A stretch of DNA of 64,000 nucleotides, from the NCBI RefSeq assembly GCF_001427305.1, contig NZ_LMFZ01000047.1:1-64000 (forward strand), in the 5' to 3' direction. Every line of letters begins with the position of its first letter. The stretch's first letter is position 1. The stretch is from Duganella sp. Root1480D1. GTDB lineage: Bacteria; Pseudomonadota; Gammaproteobacteria; Burkholderiales; Burkholderiaceae_D. Below the pieces are notes generated by a model. It did not search any database and was not told where the DNA came from. It worked only from the letters and a program-made list of their open reading frames with translations. The position numbers were made by a program, and so were the translations under genes. Below are positions 43,469 to 53,410 of this stretch, piece after piece.

Positions 43469-44239
43469 ATGAAACGCGTAATCTTCAACCAGAAGGGCGG
43501 CGTCGGTAAATCGACCATTGCGGTAAACCTGGCGGCCATTGCGGCGCACCATGGCAAACGCACGCTCTTGATCGATATCGACCCGCAGTGCAACAGCAGC
43601 CGCTACCTGCTCGGGGCGGCTACCGAAGGACTGGCGCCGACCCTGGGCGCCTACTTCGAGCAGATGCTCAGCTACAGCATCTTCGCCAGGCCGGTCGGCG
43701 AATACGTGCACGCCACGCCATTCGACAACCTGTCCATCATGCTGGCCCATCCCGAACTGGGCGACCTGCAATCGAAGCTGGAATCGCGCCACAAGATCTA
43801 CAAGCTGCGCGACACCCTGGGCGAGCTGGAAAAGGAATACGACGAAATCTACGTCGACACGCCGCCGGCCTACAACTTCTTCACCCAGTCCGCCCTGATC
43901 GCGGCCGATAGCTGCCTGATCCCCTTCGACTGCGACGACTTTTCGCGCCAGGCGCTCTACACCCTGGTCAACAACGTGAAAGAGATCAAGGCCGACCACA
44001 ATCCCAGGCTGCAGATTGAAGGCATCGTGGTCAACCAGTTCCAGCCGCGCGCCCTGCTGCCGCAGCGCATGGTGGACCAGCTCAAGGAAGAAGGCTTGCC
44101 GGTATTCGAGAACAAGCTCTCAAGCTCGATCCGCATCCGCGAATCGCACGAGCGCAACCTGCCGATGATCCACCTCGATCGCAGCCACAAGCTAAGCCTG
44201 GAGTTCCTGGCCCTGTACGGCGAGCTGCAGCCGGCGTAA
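43469..44239 (+). CDS. ParA-family ATPase (orphan)
   Basis: 256 residues. Deviant Walker A KGGVGKST at 9-16, with FNQ before it, and Walker B-like YDEIYVDTPPAYN. Such MinD/ParA proteins form ATP-dependent dimers on DNA or membrane and position cargo. No parB or centromere-like repeats are nearby, which argues against plasmid partitioning and for an orphan ParA or a chromosome-borne positioning function. It lies between a lipoprotein gene and the trhP pseudogene, single gene by spacing. Confidence 0.88.
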   Translation: MKRVIFNQKGGVGKSTIAVNLAAIAAHHGKRTLLIDIDPQCNSSRYLLGAATEGLAPTLGAYFEQMLSYSIFARPVGEYVHATPFDNLSIMLAHPELGDLQSKLESRHKIYKLRDTLGELEKEYDEIYVDTPPAYNFFTQSALIAADSCLIPFDCDDFSRQALYTLVNNVKEIKADHNPRLQIEGIVVNQFQPRALLPQRMVDQLKEEGLPVFENKLSSSIRIRESHERNLPMIHLDRSHKLSLEFLALYGELQPA

Positions 44240-44309
44240 ATGCGCCGAACTTGATCCAGGTCATGGCCGGGCGGCGGCGGCATGGCTACGCTGGCGGATT
44301 TTGCCCGCC

Positions 44310-45605
44310 ATGCCGACCGCCCCCGAACTCCTCCTGCCCGCCGGCTCCCTGGCGAAGATGAACGCCGCTTTCGATTACGGCGCCGACGCCGTGTATGCCG
44401 GACAGCCGCGCTACAGCCTGCGCGTGCGGAACAACGACTTCTCCACCCTGCAAGCGCTGCAGGACGGCATTGACGGCGCCCATGCGCGCGGCAAGCAGTT
44501 CTTCGTCGCCAGCAATATCTTCGCCCACAACTCCTAGCTCAAGACCTACCTGCGCGACATGGCGCCCGTGATCGCCATGAAGCCCGATGCGCTGATCATG
44601 GCCGACCCTGGCCTGATCATGATAGTGCGCGAAGAGTGGCCGGAGATGCCGATCCACCTGTCGGTGCAGGCCAATGCCGTCAACTGGGCCGACGTGAAAT
44701 TCTGGCAGCGCATGGGACTCACACGCGTGATCCTGTCACGCGAACTGTCGCTCGACGAAATCGAGGAAATCCGCCAGCGCTGCCCCGACATGGAGCTGGA
44801 AGTATTCGTGCATGGTGCGCTGTGCATGGCGTACTCGGGCCGCTGCCTGCTGTCAGGCTATTTCAATCACCGCGACGCCAACCAGGGCACCTGTACCAAC
44901 GCCTGCCGCTGGGACTACAAGGTGGGTGAAGGCTGCCAGGATGCGAGCGGCGATATCTCGGTACTGCACCAGCAGCCGCGCCATCCGCTGGCCAACCAGA
45001 CCTACCTGCTGGAAGAAGCCGGGCGCCCGGGCCAACTGATGCCGATCTTCGAAGACGAACACGGGACCTACATCATGAATTCAAAAGACCTGCGCGCAGT
45101 GGAGCACGTCGAGCGCCTGGTGAAGATCGGCATCACCTCGCTGAAAGTCGAAGGCCGCACCAAGTCCGCTTATTACGCAGCGCGCACGGCGCAGGTTTAC
45201 CGCAAAGCCATCGACGATGCGGTAGCCGGCCGGCCGTTTGACGAAAGCCTGCTCGGCCAGTTGCAAGGCCTGGCCAATCGCGGCTACACGGACGGTTTCT
45301 ACCAGCGCCATCACACGCAGGAACACCAGAACTATATGCGCGGCGCCTCGGAAACCGATCGCAGCCAGTACGTTGGGGATGTGTTGGGCATCGACGGCGG
45401 CTGGGCGCGCGTCGACGTGAAGAATCATTTCGCGGTGGGCGACCGCATTGAAGTCATGCACCCGGGCGGCAACCGCGATATCGCCATCGAGCGCATGCTG
45501 GCGGACGATGGCAGCGAGATCACGATTGCACCTGGCAGCGGCCACGTTGTGCGCATCCAGCTCGATGAAGGGCTGGATGGCGCACTGCTGTCGCGCTACC
45601 TCTGA
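44310..45605 (+). pseudogene. trhP: tRNA hydroxylation protein TrhP (peptidase U32), interrupted by an amber codon
   Basis: A full-length U32 gene of about 431 codons with TAG at codon 76 (44535-44537), in frame throughout: before it VASNIFAHNS, after it LKTYLRDMAPVI. Family members have a Lys codon at this place (HNAKLKT), so a single AAG-to-TAG change explains it. The rest is intact, including MPIHLSVQANAVNWADV and the four conserved cysteines of ALCMAYSGRCLL and GTCTNACRWDY. TrhP with prephenate helps form 5-hydroxyuridine at tRNA position 34. Confidence 0.85.
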
Positions 45606-47534
45606 TTACTGCAGGTTGATCGCCGATACAGAGCGGTTGTCTTCCATAATGTATAGCACGCCGTTGCTGGAGATCGCAAGATTGCCGCCGCGCGGGTAGT
45701 TCCACACTACTTTATGGGTCGCAAGGTCAACCGCTACGGTCCTCAGCCTGCCACTGACGAAGGCCAGGTTGCGCACCACGACCACGCTCCGGAAGTTATC
45801 CTGGCCCAGGCTTTCTGAAGTCCACTGCAGCTTGCCGTCGGACAGGGAGCGGGCCTCCAGCACAGTGCTCATGCCGGCCACGGAATACACCATGCCATTA
45901 CCCACAGCCATATCGACCACATTGCTGTTCGCCACCGACCAGGCAACTGTGCGCAAAGTCAGGTCAAAGGCGCTGATACCCGAACCGTAGGTCAAGGCCA
46001 GGTTGCCGGACAACGTCACACTCTGTTCGCCCACGGCGTTGGCGTCAGGACCAGGCGCCACCCACTTCAGATTGCCATTGCTGGTATCGAGCACGCGAAG
46101 TTTCCCATCCAGGAATACATAAACGTTTTCAACGTCGACAGCCGGCGTAGGGCTAGAACGCAGCGCGCTTTGCATGGGAGAGGACCAGCGCTTGCTCAAG
46201 AGCGAGGATGAGAACGCTGTCATGCCGCGGTCATAGTCATAACCGCCCATCAAAAACACGTCGGTGCCAGCGACAGTCGGTGCGCGGGAACTCGTATACG
46301 CGCCAATTGCGGTTTTTGAGACCAGATTGCCGTTCTGCTGGTCAAATACCCAAAGGTCGTTCGTCACATCGTCAGTGACCACGAACACAAACCCATTGCC
46401 GACAGCCGGCGAGTTGGCGCGGTTGACTTTGCCCAGGCTGCTGCGCCACAGAATGCTCCCGTCGGCCTCACTGATGGCAAGCAGCTCGAATTCGCTGTCG
46501 AAGCTCTTGCCAAGCGTCATAAACACCTTGCCATTATCGGTGGCGACACTATTCGTTGATTCAGTCATAGCGTTCGCAGGCAAGCTGAAACGCCGCGAGA
46601 ACTTGGTCGCGTCGAAAGTCGCATCGACAAATCCGCTGTGCGCAGCGTTGCCCTGGAAGCTAGACCAGGCGCCAACGCCCGGTACACGCAAGAGCGTGCT
46701 CAGGTTGCTTGCATTCTTGACCGTCAATTTCAGCGGGACGGTCCAGGGAGAACCAGATATCGGCAAACGGCAGGTTGCCGGGTCGTCGCGGCACAGGCGA
46801 ACTTCCACATTGCTGTTGTATTCCCCCGGCTGCAAGGCGGCAGCAGATTTCAGCGTGGCTTTGAATCCTTGCGCAGTCTGCGTATAGCTGACATTACTCA
46901 AACCACCCTTGTCGTACACGCCCACCATGAATTGCGTATTCAGCAGGTCGCCGGTAAACGTGCCGTCCAGGTTCAGTTCAACCTGTTCGCCGGCATAGGT
47001 TTCTGCCTGCAGTGATTGCGCCGACAGGGCAAGACGCTTAGCCGCCTCCGTTGTCGATTTCACGTTGACTTTCAGCGGTACTTTCCATGGCGAACCAGGC
47101 AGCGGCTTGCTGCAGGTCAGCGGAGCATCTTCGCACAAGCGGACTTCAAGATTGACCTGGGTCAGACCGGCGGGAAGCTTGGGCGAGGTGCTCAGGCTGG
47201 CTTGATAGGTCATCTCGTTCAGGGCCGAAATCTGCACGTCGGTGGTAATCGTGCCCGATGTGTCGACGATGGCCACATTGAACGGCTTGGTAAACGTGCG
47301 GCTGGAAGTCGCAGTGATCTTGAACGGAATCGACTCTCCTTCGTAGCCCGATAATTCGACCGGGTTCGGCGTGAAGGAGAGCCAACTGCCTTCGGGGTTG
47401 GTGGTGGTGGATCCGCCGGTGCCGCTGCTCGCGCCAGAGCTACCGTTGGCGCCCGGACTACCGCCGCCGCCACCGCAGGCGGCCAATGCCAGTGCCATCA
47501 CGAACGGCACGGAAGCGCGAAATACTGGATGCAT
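45606..47534 (-). CDS. PQQ-repeat (beta-propeller) lipoprotein
   Basis: 642 residues: lipobox LAAC at about 20, a Gly/Ser/Thr-rich linker (GGGGGSPGANGSSG) and two similar beta-domains of about 110 residues (each ending LCEDAPLTCSKPLPGSPWKV or LCRDDPATCRLPISGSPWTV, with paired cysteines), then a PQQ-like propeller (about 290-640) with repeats such as FELLAISEADGSILWRSS and VWVFDQ-like blocks. Surface or periplasmic lipoprotein; function unknown. Its stop is adjacent to that of trhP, with no gap. Confidence 0.82.
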   Translation of the reverse strand: MHPVFRASVPFVMALALAACGGGGGSPGANGSSGASSGTGGSTTTNPEGSWLSFTPNPVELSGYEGESIPFKITATSSRTFTKPFNVAIVDTSGTITTDVQISALNEMTYQASLSTSPKLPAGLTQVNLEVRLCEDAPLTCSKPLPGSPWKVPLKVNVKSTTEAAKRLALSAQSLQAETYAGEQVELNLDGTFTGDLLNTQFMVGVYDKGGLSNVSYTQTAQGFKATLKSAAALQPGEYNSNVEVRLCRDDPATCRLPISGSPWTVPLKLTVKNASNLSTLLRVPGVGAWSSFQGNAAHSGFVDATFDATKFSRRFSLPANAMTESTNSVATDNGKVFMTLGKSFDSEFELLAISEADGSILWRSSLGKVNRANSPAVGNGFVFVVTDDVTNDLWVFDQQNGNLVSKTAIGAYTSSRAPTVAGTDVFLMGGYDYDRGMTAFSSSLLSKRWSSPMQSALRSSPTPAVDVENVYVFLDGKLRVLDTSNGNLKWVAPGPDANAVGEQSVTLSGNLALTYGSGISAFDLTLRTVAWSVANSNVVDMAVGNGMVYSVAGMSTVLEARSLSDGKLQWTSESLGQDNFRSVVVVRNLAFVSGRLRTVAVDLATHKVVWNYPRGGNLAISSNGVLYIMEDNRSVSAINLQ

Positions 47535-47637
47535 AGAAATAAGGCCCGTAGGAAAAAGGCATTATTTTATTGCAAGCAATATTTCAAAAACTCACCATTA
47601 CTCACTTTGCAACTAAAATACAACGTTCCTGAACCAT

Positions 47638-49662
47638 TCACCAGAAGATCACGCGCTGTTCCGGCGGCAGGTACATCTTGTCGCCGTCCTTCACGCCGAA
47701 GGCGTCGTAGAAACCCGGGTGGTTTTTCAGGCTGCCGTTGACGCGGAATTCGGATGGCGAGTGCGGGTCGGATTTCACCTGCTGGATCAGGAAAGCGTCG
47801 CGGCCTTTGCCGCGCCGTGCCTGCGCCATGCCCATGAAGATGCGCTGTTCCGCGGTATAGCCATCGATCACCGGGCCGGGCTGGCCTTTCATGTAAATCC
47901 TGTAAGCGCGGGTGGCCATGATCAGGCCGGCGTTGTCGGCGATGTTCTCGCCCAGTGTCAGATCGCCGTTCACGTTATAGCCCGGTACCGGGCTGTAGCT
48001 GTTGTACTGCGCTACCAGCATCTTGCCGCGCGCCGCGAACTTTTCGCCGTCTTCCGTGGTCCACCAGTTGCGCAGGTTGCCGTCGCCGTCGTACTGCGAG
48101 CCCTTGTCGTCAAAGGCATGGCTGATTTCGTGGCCGATGGAGATGCCGACCGCACCGTAATTGACCGCCGGTTCGGCTTTGGCGTCATACAGCGGATACT
48201 GCAGGCGCGCCGCCGGGAACACCACCTCGTTCAGCGACGGGCTGTAATAGGCGTTGACGGTTTGCGGCGTCATGCTCCAGGCCGAACGGTCCACCGGCTT
48301 GCCCAGCTTGTCGATGCTGAAGTTGTGCGTAAATTCGCGCGAGCGCAACACATTGCCAACCAGGTCGTTGCGCGCCACTTTCAGCTTGCTGTAATCGCGC
48401 CATTTGTCCGGATAGCCAACCTTGACGTTGATCTTGGCCAGCTTGGCCTGCGCCTGCAGCTTCGTTTCAGGGCTCATCCACTCCAGCGTCTCGATGCCTT
48501 CGCGGAAGGCGGCGATGAAGTTCTGTGCCATCTCGGCCACCTGCTGCTTGCGCTCAGCCGGGAAGTATTCCTTCACATAGGCCTTGCCCACCATTTCACC
48601 GAGCGCGCGGTTCACTTCCGCAATGGCGCGTTTTTGCAGCGCACGGTTTTCCCTGGTGCCTGCCAACACTGCGCCGCGGAAGGCAAAGTTCTCGTCGACC
48701 AAGGGCTGGGACAGGTAAGGCGCGAACGAGCTGATCATGTGGAATTCAAAGTATGCCTTCCACACCGGCAGCGGCGTCGCTTCAATCAGCTTGTCCAGCG
48801 CCGCCAGGTAGCTTGGCTGGCTGACAACCACGGAATCGACCTTGCCTGCCGCGCCGACACCTTTCAGGTAAGCGTCCCAGTCGAAGCCCGGCATCAGCGC
48901 TTTCAGTTCGGCCAGCGACAGCTTGTTGTAAGTCTTCACCGGGTCGCGGTTTTCCACAGCGGACCAGTGGGCGCGGGCGATCCCGGTTTCCAGCGCCACG
49001 ATCTGCCCTGCCTCCTGCGCTGCTTGCGCATGGCCGGCCAGCGCCAGCATCTTCTCAACGTGCAGCTGGTACTTGGCGCGGATATCGCTCAGGCGCGCAT
49101 CCTTATCGGACAGGAAGTAGTCGCGGTTCGGCAAGCCCAGGCCGGACTGGCGGATGCCCACCACATAGCGCGTCGAATCCTTCGCATCCTGGCGCACGCT
49201 CATGTCGAGCGGGCCGCCGGCATCGATTCGGTTCAGGTGCGCCACCAGCGCAGCGATGCCCTGCTTGCCGGACAAGGCGGCAATGCGCGCCTGCTCCGCC
49301 TTCAACGGCTTCAGGCCCAGCGCATTGCGGCGCGCTTCATCCATGAAGCTGGCGTAGTAGTCGCCGATTTTCTGCGCATCGGAACCGGGCTTGCGCGCCT
49401 TGTCGCGCTCTGCGTTTTCGATGATGGATTTCAGCTGGCCTTCCACGTTTTCCTGCGCCACATTGAACGCGCCCCAGCTCGAACGGTCAGCCGGGATCTC
49501 GACGCCGCTCAGCCACTTGCCCTGGGAATAGCGGAAAAAATCGTCCTGCGCGCGAACCTGCTGGTCGATGCCTGCAGCATCGATGCCCGACCCCGGTTCC
49601 GCCGCCCATGCGTGCGAACATGCCAGGCCAAGAATCAGGCTGCCGAGAATAGTGCGTTTCAT
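47638..49662 (-). CDS. M13-family (neprilysin-like) zinc endopeptidase, secreted
   Basis: 674 residues from ATG 49662, with GGAG 7 bases upstream. Signal peptide (1-20, ending AWA-A), then the large M13 domain. The zinc motif is SIGHEISHAFDDKGSQYD and the third ligand is the Glu in LGENIADNAGL. The C-terminus RVIFW is close to the family's usual CxxW end. It has few cysteines, as in bacterial PepO types. Cuts small peptides. Confidence 0.93.
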   Translation of the reverse strand: MKRTILGSLILGLACSHAWAAEPGSGIDAAGIDQQVRAQDDFFRYSQGKWLSGVEIPADRSSWGAFNVAQENVEGQLKSIIENAERDKARKPGSDAQKIGDYYASFMDEARRNALGLKPLKAEQARIAALSGKQGIAALVAHLNRIDAGGPLDMSVRQDAKDSTRYVVGIRQSGLGLPNRDYFLSDKDARLSDIRAKYQLHVEKMLALAGHAQAAQEAGQIVALETGIARAHWSAVENRDPVKTYNKLSLAELKALMPGFDWDAYLKGVGAAGKVDSVVVSQPSYLAALDKLIEATPLPVWKAYFEFHMISSFAPYLSQPLVDENFAFRGAVLAGTRENRALQKRAIAEVNRALGEMVGKAYVKEYFPAERKQQVAEMAQNFIAAFREGIETLEWMSPETKLQAQAKLAKINVKVGYPDKWRDYSKLKVARNDLVGNVLRSREFTHNFSIDKLGKPVDRSAWSMTPQTVNAYYSPSLNEVVFPAARLQYPLYDAKAEPAVNYGAVGISIGHEISHAFDDKGSQYDGDGNLRNWWTTEDGEKFAARGKMLVAQYNSYSPVPGYNVNGDLTLGENIADNAGLIMATRAYRIYMKGQPGPVIDGYTAEQRIFMGMAQARRGKGRDAFLIQQVKSDPHSPSEFRVNGSLKNHPGFYDAFGVKDGDKMYLPPEQRVIFW

Positions 49663-49839
49663 GTCATAGCTCCGGTGAAAAAATGCTTCCGGCAGTATGC
49701 CGCAGCCAGCGCGGCGCGTGGTCGCCACAGCCCAACGAGCAACACTAAGTTACATAAGGACCCTGCATTTGACCTGCGGCCCGCCAAGGCCGATACTTGC
49801 CGGGTTTTAGATCCATTCACCCCAACCAGGAGGTAAGCA

Positions 49840-51492
49840 GTGAAACATTCCATGCTGGCCACCGTGCTGCTGGCTGCAGCCGCAGCACAAGCGCAGGACG
49901 TGCCGAAGATCGATCCACAGCGCTTGTCGCAGGACGTCAAAACTTTGGCATCCGATGAATTCGAAGGCCGCGGCCCGAACACCGCCGGCGAGGTAAAGAC
50001 CGTTGAATACATCGCCAAGCAATTCGAAGCAGCCGGCCTGAAGCCTGGCGGCGACCTGGTGAAGGGCAAGCGCAGCTGGTACCAGGAAGTGCCGCTGGGC
50101 CGCTTTGAGATCAAAGGTCCGGTGGTGCTGAACGCACATGCCGGCAAGGACAAGCTGCCGTTCGCGCAAGGCGAGCAAGTGGCCGTGCGCGCCGCAATGA
50201 ATGGCGCCAGGCGCGTCGACTTCGACAAGGCCCCGCTGGTGTTCGTCGGCTACGGCGTCACCGCGCCCGAGCGCAAATGGAGCGACTTCAAGGGCGTGAA
50301 CCTGAAGGGCAAGCTGGCCGTGGTGCTGATCAACGATCCGGACTTCGAAACCGGCGAGGGCGAATTCGGCGGCAAGGCCATGACCTACTACGGCCGCTGG
50401 ACCTACAAGTACGAAGAGATGGCACGCCAGGGCGCGATCGGCACCCTGATCGTGCATGAAACCGCACCTGCTTCCTACGGCTGGGCGACGGTGAAGAACT
50501 CCAACACCAACGTGATGTACGACATCGTGCGCAAGCGACCCGGCAAGTCGCACGCGCCGATGGAGGCATGGATCCAGCGCGACGTAGCCGCTGACCTGTT
50601 CAAGCGCGCCGGCCTCGATTTCGACGCACTCAAGAAGCAGGCGCAAACGCGCGAGTTCAAGCCGGTCGAACTGAAAGGCGTGAGCCTGTCGGCCCACTAC
50701 GCGGTGGATGCACAAGTGATCAAGTCGAAGAACGTGATTGCGGTGCGCGAAGGCACGGCGGCGCCGAACGAAACCGTGATCTACAGCGGCCACTGGGACC
50801 ACCTCGGCGTCGGCCTGCCTGACGCCAAAGGCGACAAGATCTACAACGGCGCGATCGACAACGGCACCGGCATCGCCGCCCTGCTGGAACTGGGCCGCGC
50901 CTACGCCAAGGCGCCGCCCCCCAAGCGCAGCGTGGTGTTCCTGGCCGTGACGGCTGAGGAAAAAGGCTTGCTCGGTTCCGAGTACTACGCGGCCAACCCG
51001 GTCTACCCCCTGGCCACCACCGTCGGCATGATCAATATGGATGCACTGAGTCCATACGGCCCGGCGCGCAACTTCACCATTTCCGGCAGCGCCAAGCTGG
51101 ACCTGCTCGATATGCTGGTTGCCAGGTTCAAAGCGATCAACGTGGGCTACACGCCCGACCCGCACACCGAAGCCGGCTACTTCTTCCGCTCCGACCACTT
51201 CCCGATGGCCAAGCGCGGCGTGCCCGCCTTCTCGCTCGATTCCGGTGAAGACTGGGAACAAGGCGGCGTGGCTGCAGGTAAAGCAGCGCAGGAAGCCTAC
51301 ACCACCAACAACTACCACCAGCCTTCGGACGAGTGGGATGCCAAGTGGCCGTTCACCGGCATGGCGCGCGACCTCGGCGTGCTGTACAGCCTGGGCCGCG
51401 ACCTGGCCGAATCGAAGAACTGGCCGAACTGGTCGAGCGATTCCGAATTCCGCGCGGTCCGCGACCAGAGCGCAGCAAAACGATCTAAATAA
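49840..51492 (+). CDS. M28-family zinc aminopeptidase, secreted
   Basis: 550 residues with a GTG start 6 bases after AGGAGG, better than the ATG four codons on. Signal peptide (1-18, ending AQA-Q). A PA-like insert (about 115-240) precedes the peptidase domain: YSGHWDHLGVG, GAIDNGTGIAALLELG, TAEEKGLLGSEYY and RSDHFPMAKRGVPAF give the five M28 zinc ligands. Divergent from the M13 peptidase with about 177 bases between them, pairing two exported peptidases. Confidence 0.92.
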   Translation: MKHSMLATVLLAAAAAQAQDVPKIDPQRLSQDVKTLASDEFEGRGPNTAGEVKTVEYIAKQFEAAGLKPGGDLVKGKRSWYQEVPLGRFEIKGPVVLNAHAGKDKLPFAQGEQVAVRAAMNGARRVDFDKAPLVFVGYGVTAPERKWSDFKGVNLKGKLAVVLINDPDFETGEGEFGGKAMTYYGRWTYKYEEMARQGAIGTLIVHETAPASYGWATVKNSNTNVMYDIVRKRPGKSHAPMEAWIQRDVAADLFKRAGLDFDALKKQAQTREFKPVELKGVSLSAHYAVDAQVIKSKNVIAVREGTAAPNETVIYSGHWDHLGVGLPDAKGDKIYNGAIDNGTGIAALLELGRAYAKAPPPKRSVVFLAVTAEEKGLLGSEYYAANPVYPLATTVGMINMDALSPYGPARNFTISGSAKLDLLDMLVARFKAINVGYTPDPHTEAGYFFRSDHFPMAKRGVPAFSLDSGEDWEQGGVAAGKAAQEAYTTNNYHQPSDEWDAKWPFTGMARDLGVLYSLGRDLAESKNWPNWSSDSEFRAVRDQSAAKRSK

Positions 51493-51509
51493 AAATACAA
51501 TCCCAAGTC

Positions 51510-51540
51510 AAGGCCCTCCACCGAGGGCCTTTTCTTTTTC
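51510..51540 (+). terminator. Terminator after the M28 peptidase gene
   Basis: AAGGCCCTC (51510-51518) pairs with GAGGGCCTT (51523-51531), loop CACC, followed by TTCTTTTTC. Confidence 0.85.
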
Positions 51541-51595
51541 TGCGGAGCGTGCCATGCTGGCTTCACAAAAAGGATCGTTTTAGCTGGAGACAACC

Positions 51596-53203
51596 ATGAA
51601 CTTCACGCAGTCGATGAGCATTGCCAAGAAACTGGCAGTGCTGAATGCTGGCGCCATCCTCGGCATCATCATCCTTACCGCCATCTTCCTCATTTCAGAG
51701 CGCACCCTCATCCTTGAGGAAAGGACAAGCAATGTGCGACAGGCCGTTGAAACGGCTTACGGTGTGCTCGACTACTACCAAAAGCAGGAAGCCAGCGGCG
51801 CCCTGCCCCGCGCTGAAGCCCAGAAGAAGGCGATGGAAGCGATCAAGGTGTTGCGTTATGGCAACAACGAATATTTCTGGCTGAATGACATGCAGCCGAA
51901 GATGATCATGCATCCGATCAAACCGGAACTCGATAACAAAGACCTCAGCGCCAACAAGGACCCGACCGGCAAACACCTGTTTGTCGAATTCGTCAACATG
52001 GTCAAGAAGGCAGGTGCCGGACCCGTCGATTACATGTGGCCAAAGCCGGGCAGCGACAAGCCGGTGCAGAAGGTCTCCTTCGTCAAAGGCTTTGAGCCAT
52101 GGGGCTGGATCCTTGGCTCCGGCGTCTACGTCGACACCGTCGATGCCACCGTGCGCGGACGCGCCGTCACCTTCGCCGCCGGTGCGGTCGTGCTGGCCGC
52201 CGTGCTGCTTGGCATCGGCGTCTTCATCGCCCGCGGCCTGCTGCGCCAGTTGGGCGGCGAACCGGATTACGCTTCCTCGATTGCCCGCAGCATCGCCGGC
52301 GGCGACCTGACCGTGCCGATCGACGTCAAGCGCGATGACAGCAGCAGCATGGTCAATGCGCTGAAGGGCATGCGCGATGACCTGGCGCGCATTGTCAGCT
52401 CGGTGCGCACCGCCACCGATACCATCGCCACCGCATCGAGCGAGATCGCGGCCGGCAACAGCGACCTCTCGGCACGCACCGAAAGCCAGGCCAGCTCTCT
52501 GGAGGAAACCGCCGCCTCGATGGAAGAACTGACTTCGACCGTGCGGCAGAATGCAGACAATGCGCGCACCGCGAACGAGCTGGCAGCCAACGCTTCGGAA
52601 GTGGCGCAGAAGGGCGGCGCAGTGGTGTCGCAAGTGGTCGAGACCATGGCTTCCATCGACAGTTCTTCACGCAAGATCGTCGACATCATCAGCGTGATCG
52701 ATGGCATTGCGTTCCAGACCAACATCCTGGCACTGAATGCGGCGGTGGAGGCGGCGCGGGCCGGTGAACAGGGCCGCGGCTTCGCGGTCGTGGCATCGGA
52801 AGTGCGCAACCTGGCGCAGCGCAGTGCGGCGGCGGCCAAGGAAATCAAGGACCTGATCGGCGCCTCGGTGGAGACCGTGGGCATCGGCAATTCGCTGGTG
52901 GCGCAGGCCGGCAGCACCATGCAGGAAGTGGTGGAGAGCGTGCACCGTGTCCGCCAGGTGATCAATGAGATCAGCACCGCTTCCAACGAACAGAGCGCAG
53001 GCATCGCGCAGGTCAATGAAGCGATTTCGCAAATGGATGCGGTGACGCAGCAGAACGCTGCGCTGGTGGAGCAGGCTGCCGCTGCTGCGGCCAGCATGCA
53101 GCAACAGTCGGCAGCGCTGCTGCAGGCGGTTGGCGTGTTCCGGGTCGACGCCGAACCTTCTGCCATGACGGCGCGCCGCACGCCACGCCTTGGCCGCAGC
53201 TAA
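51596..53203 (+). CDS. Methyl-accepting chemotaxis protein with cache domain
   Basis: 535 residues: membrane segment (about 12-33), periplasmic single cache domain (about 40-185, [18 protein letters not shown]), second membrane segment (about 188-210), HAMP (to about 265) and a signalling domain. The CheA/CheW-binding hairpin tip is [22 protein letters not shown]. Methylation helices contain [20 protein letters not shown]. Class and ligand unknown; cache domains of this type often bind small organic acids. Confidence 0.93.
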   Translation: MNFTQSMSIAKKLAVLNAGAILGIIILTAIFLISERTLILEERTSNVRQAVETAYGVLDYYQKQEASGALPRAEAQKKAMEAIKVLRYGNNEYFWLNDMQPKMIMHPIKPELDNKDLSANKDPTGKHLFVEFVNMVKKAGAGPVDYMWPKPGSDKPVQKVSFVKGFEPWGWILGSGVYVDTVDATVRGRAVTFAAGAVVLAAVLLGIGVFIARGLLRQLGGEPDYASSIARSIAGGDLTVPIDVKRDDSSSMVNALKGMRDDLARIVSSVRTATDTIATASSEIAAGNSDLSARTESQASSLEETAASMEELTSTVRQNADNARTANELAANASEVAQKGGAVVSQVVETMASIDSSSRKIVDIISVIDGIAFQTNILALNAAVEAARAGEQGRGFAVVASEVRNLAQRSAAAAKEIKDLIGASVETVGIGNSLVAQAGSTMQEVVESVHRVRQVINEISTASNEQSAGIAQVNEAISQMDAVTQQNAALVEQAAAAAASMQQQSAALLQAVGVFRVDAEPSAMTARRTPRLGRS

Positions 53204-53217
53204 TGCCGTGATATGAT
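53190..53217 (+). promoter_or_regulatory. Promoter for the VOC gene leader
   Basis: TTGGCC (53190-53195), 16-bp spacer, TATGAT (53212-53217), inside the end of the chemoreceptor gene. It implies a transcript start near 53224 and a 5' leader of about 187 bases. Confidence 0.45.
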
Positions 53218-53221
53218 CGGG

Positions 53222-53400
53222 CCTGTCGAAAAAGGCAGGACCGGTTCAAGGTAAGCCCGGTCCCTCTCCTCCCCGGAGAGCTCTGCTCCGTGCGCAGTCT
53301 TGCATGAGAACCCACGACGATCCCGGCGCGAACGCGTCTCGGGCTCGTCGGGGCGTGGCCGGTCGATCCTCTCAGGCACTCCCGTTGGGCCCACCAACCA
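53222..53400 (+). other. Highly structured 5' leader before the VOC gene
   Basis: No gene is seen in 53204-53410. Instead, stem-loops follow one another: CCTGTC/GGCAGG (53222-53239), ACCGG/CCGGT (53240-53261), CTCTCC/GGAGAG (53264-53280), and a long one with CGACGA/TCGTCG arms (53315-53350) and an inner CCCG/CGGG. Alternatives exist: GGAG (53275-53278) can pair with CTCC (53286-53289) instead, and CCACG with CGTGG (53312-53316, 53354-53358). It resembles a cis-acting RNA, yet no recognised riboswitch signature was found. Confidence 0.5.
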
Positions 53401-53410
53401 TGGAGTCAAC

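Noticed and set aside
44535-44537. Pyrrolysine or selenocysteine reading of the amber codon
   Set aside because: No such use is known in U32 proteins or expected in betaproteobacteria, selenocysteine uses UGA, and the family has lysine here.
47719-49836. Open frame of 705 codons antisense to the M13 peptidase
   Set aside because: A GC artefact opposite a gene with an intact HEISH zinc motif.
53222-53400. Glycine or guanidine riboswitch before the VOC gene
   Set aside because: The conserved core sequences of those classes were looked for and not found.
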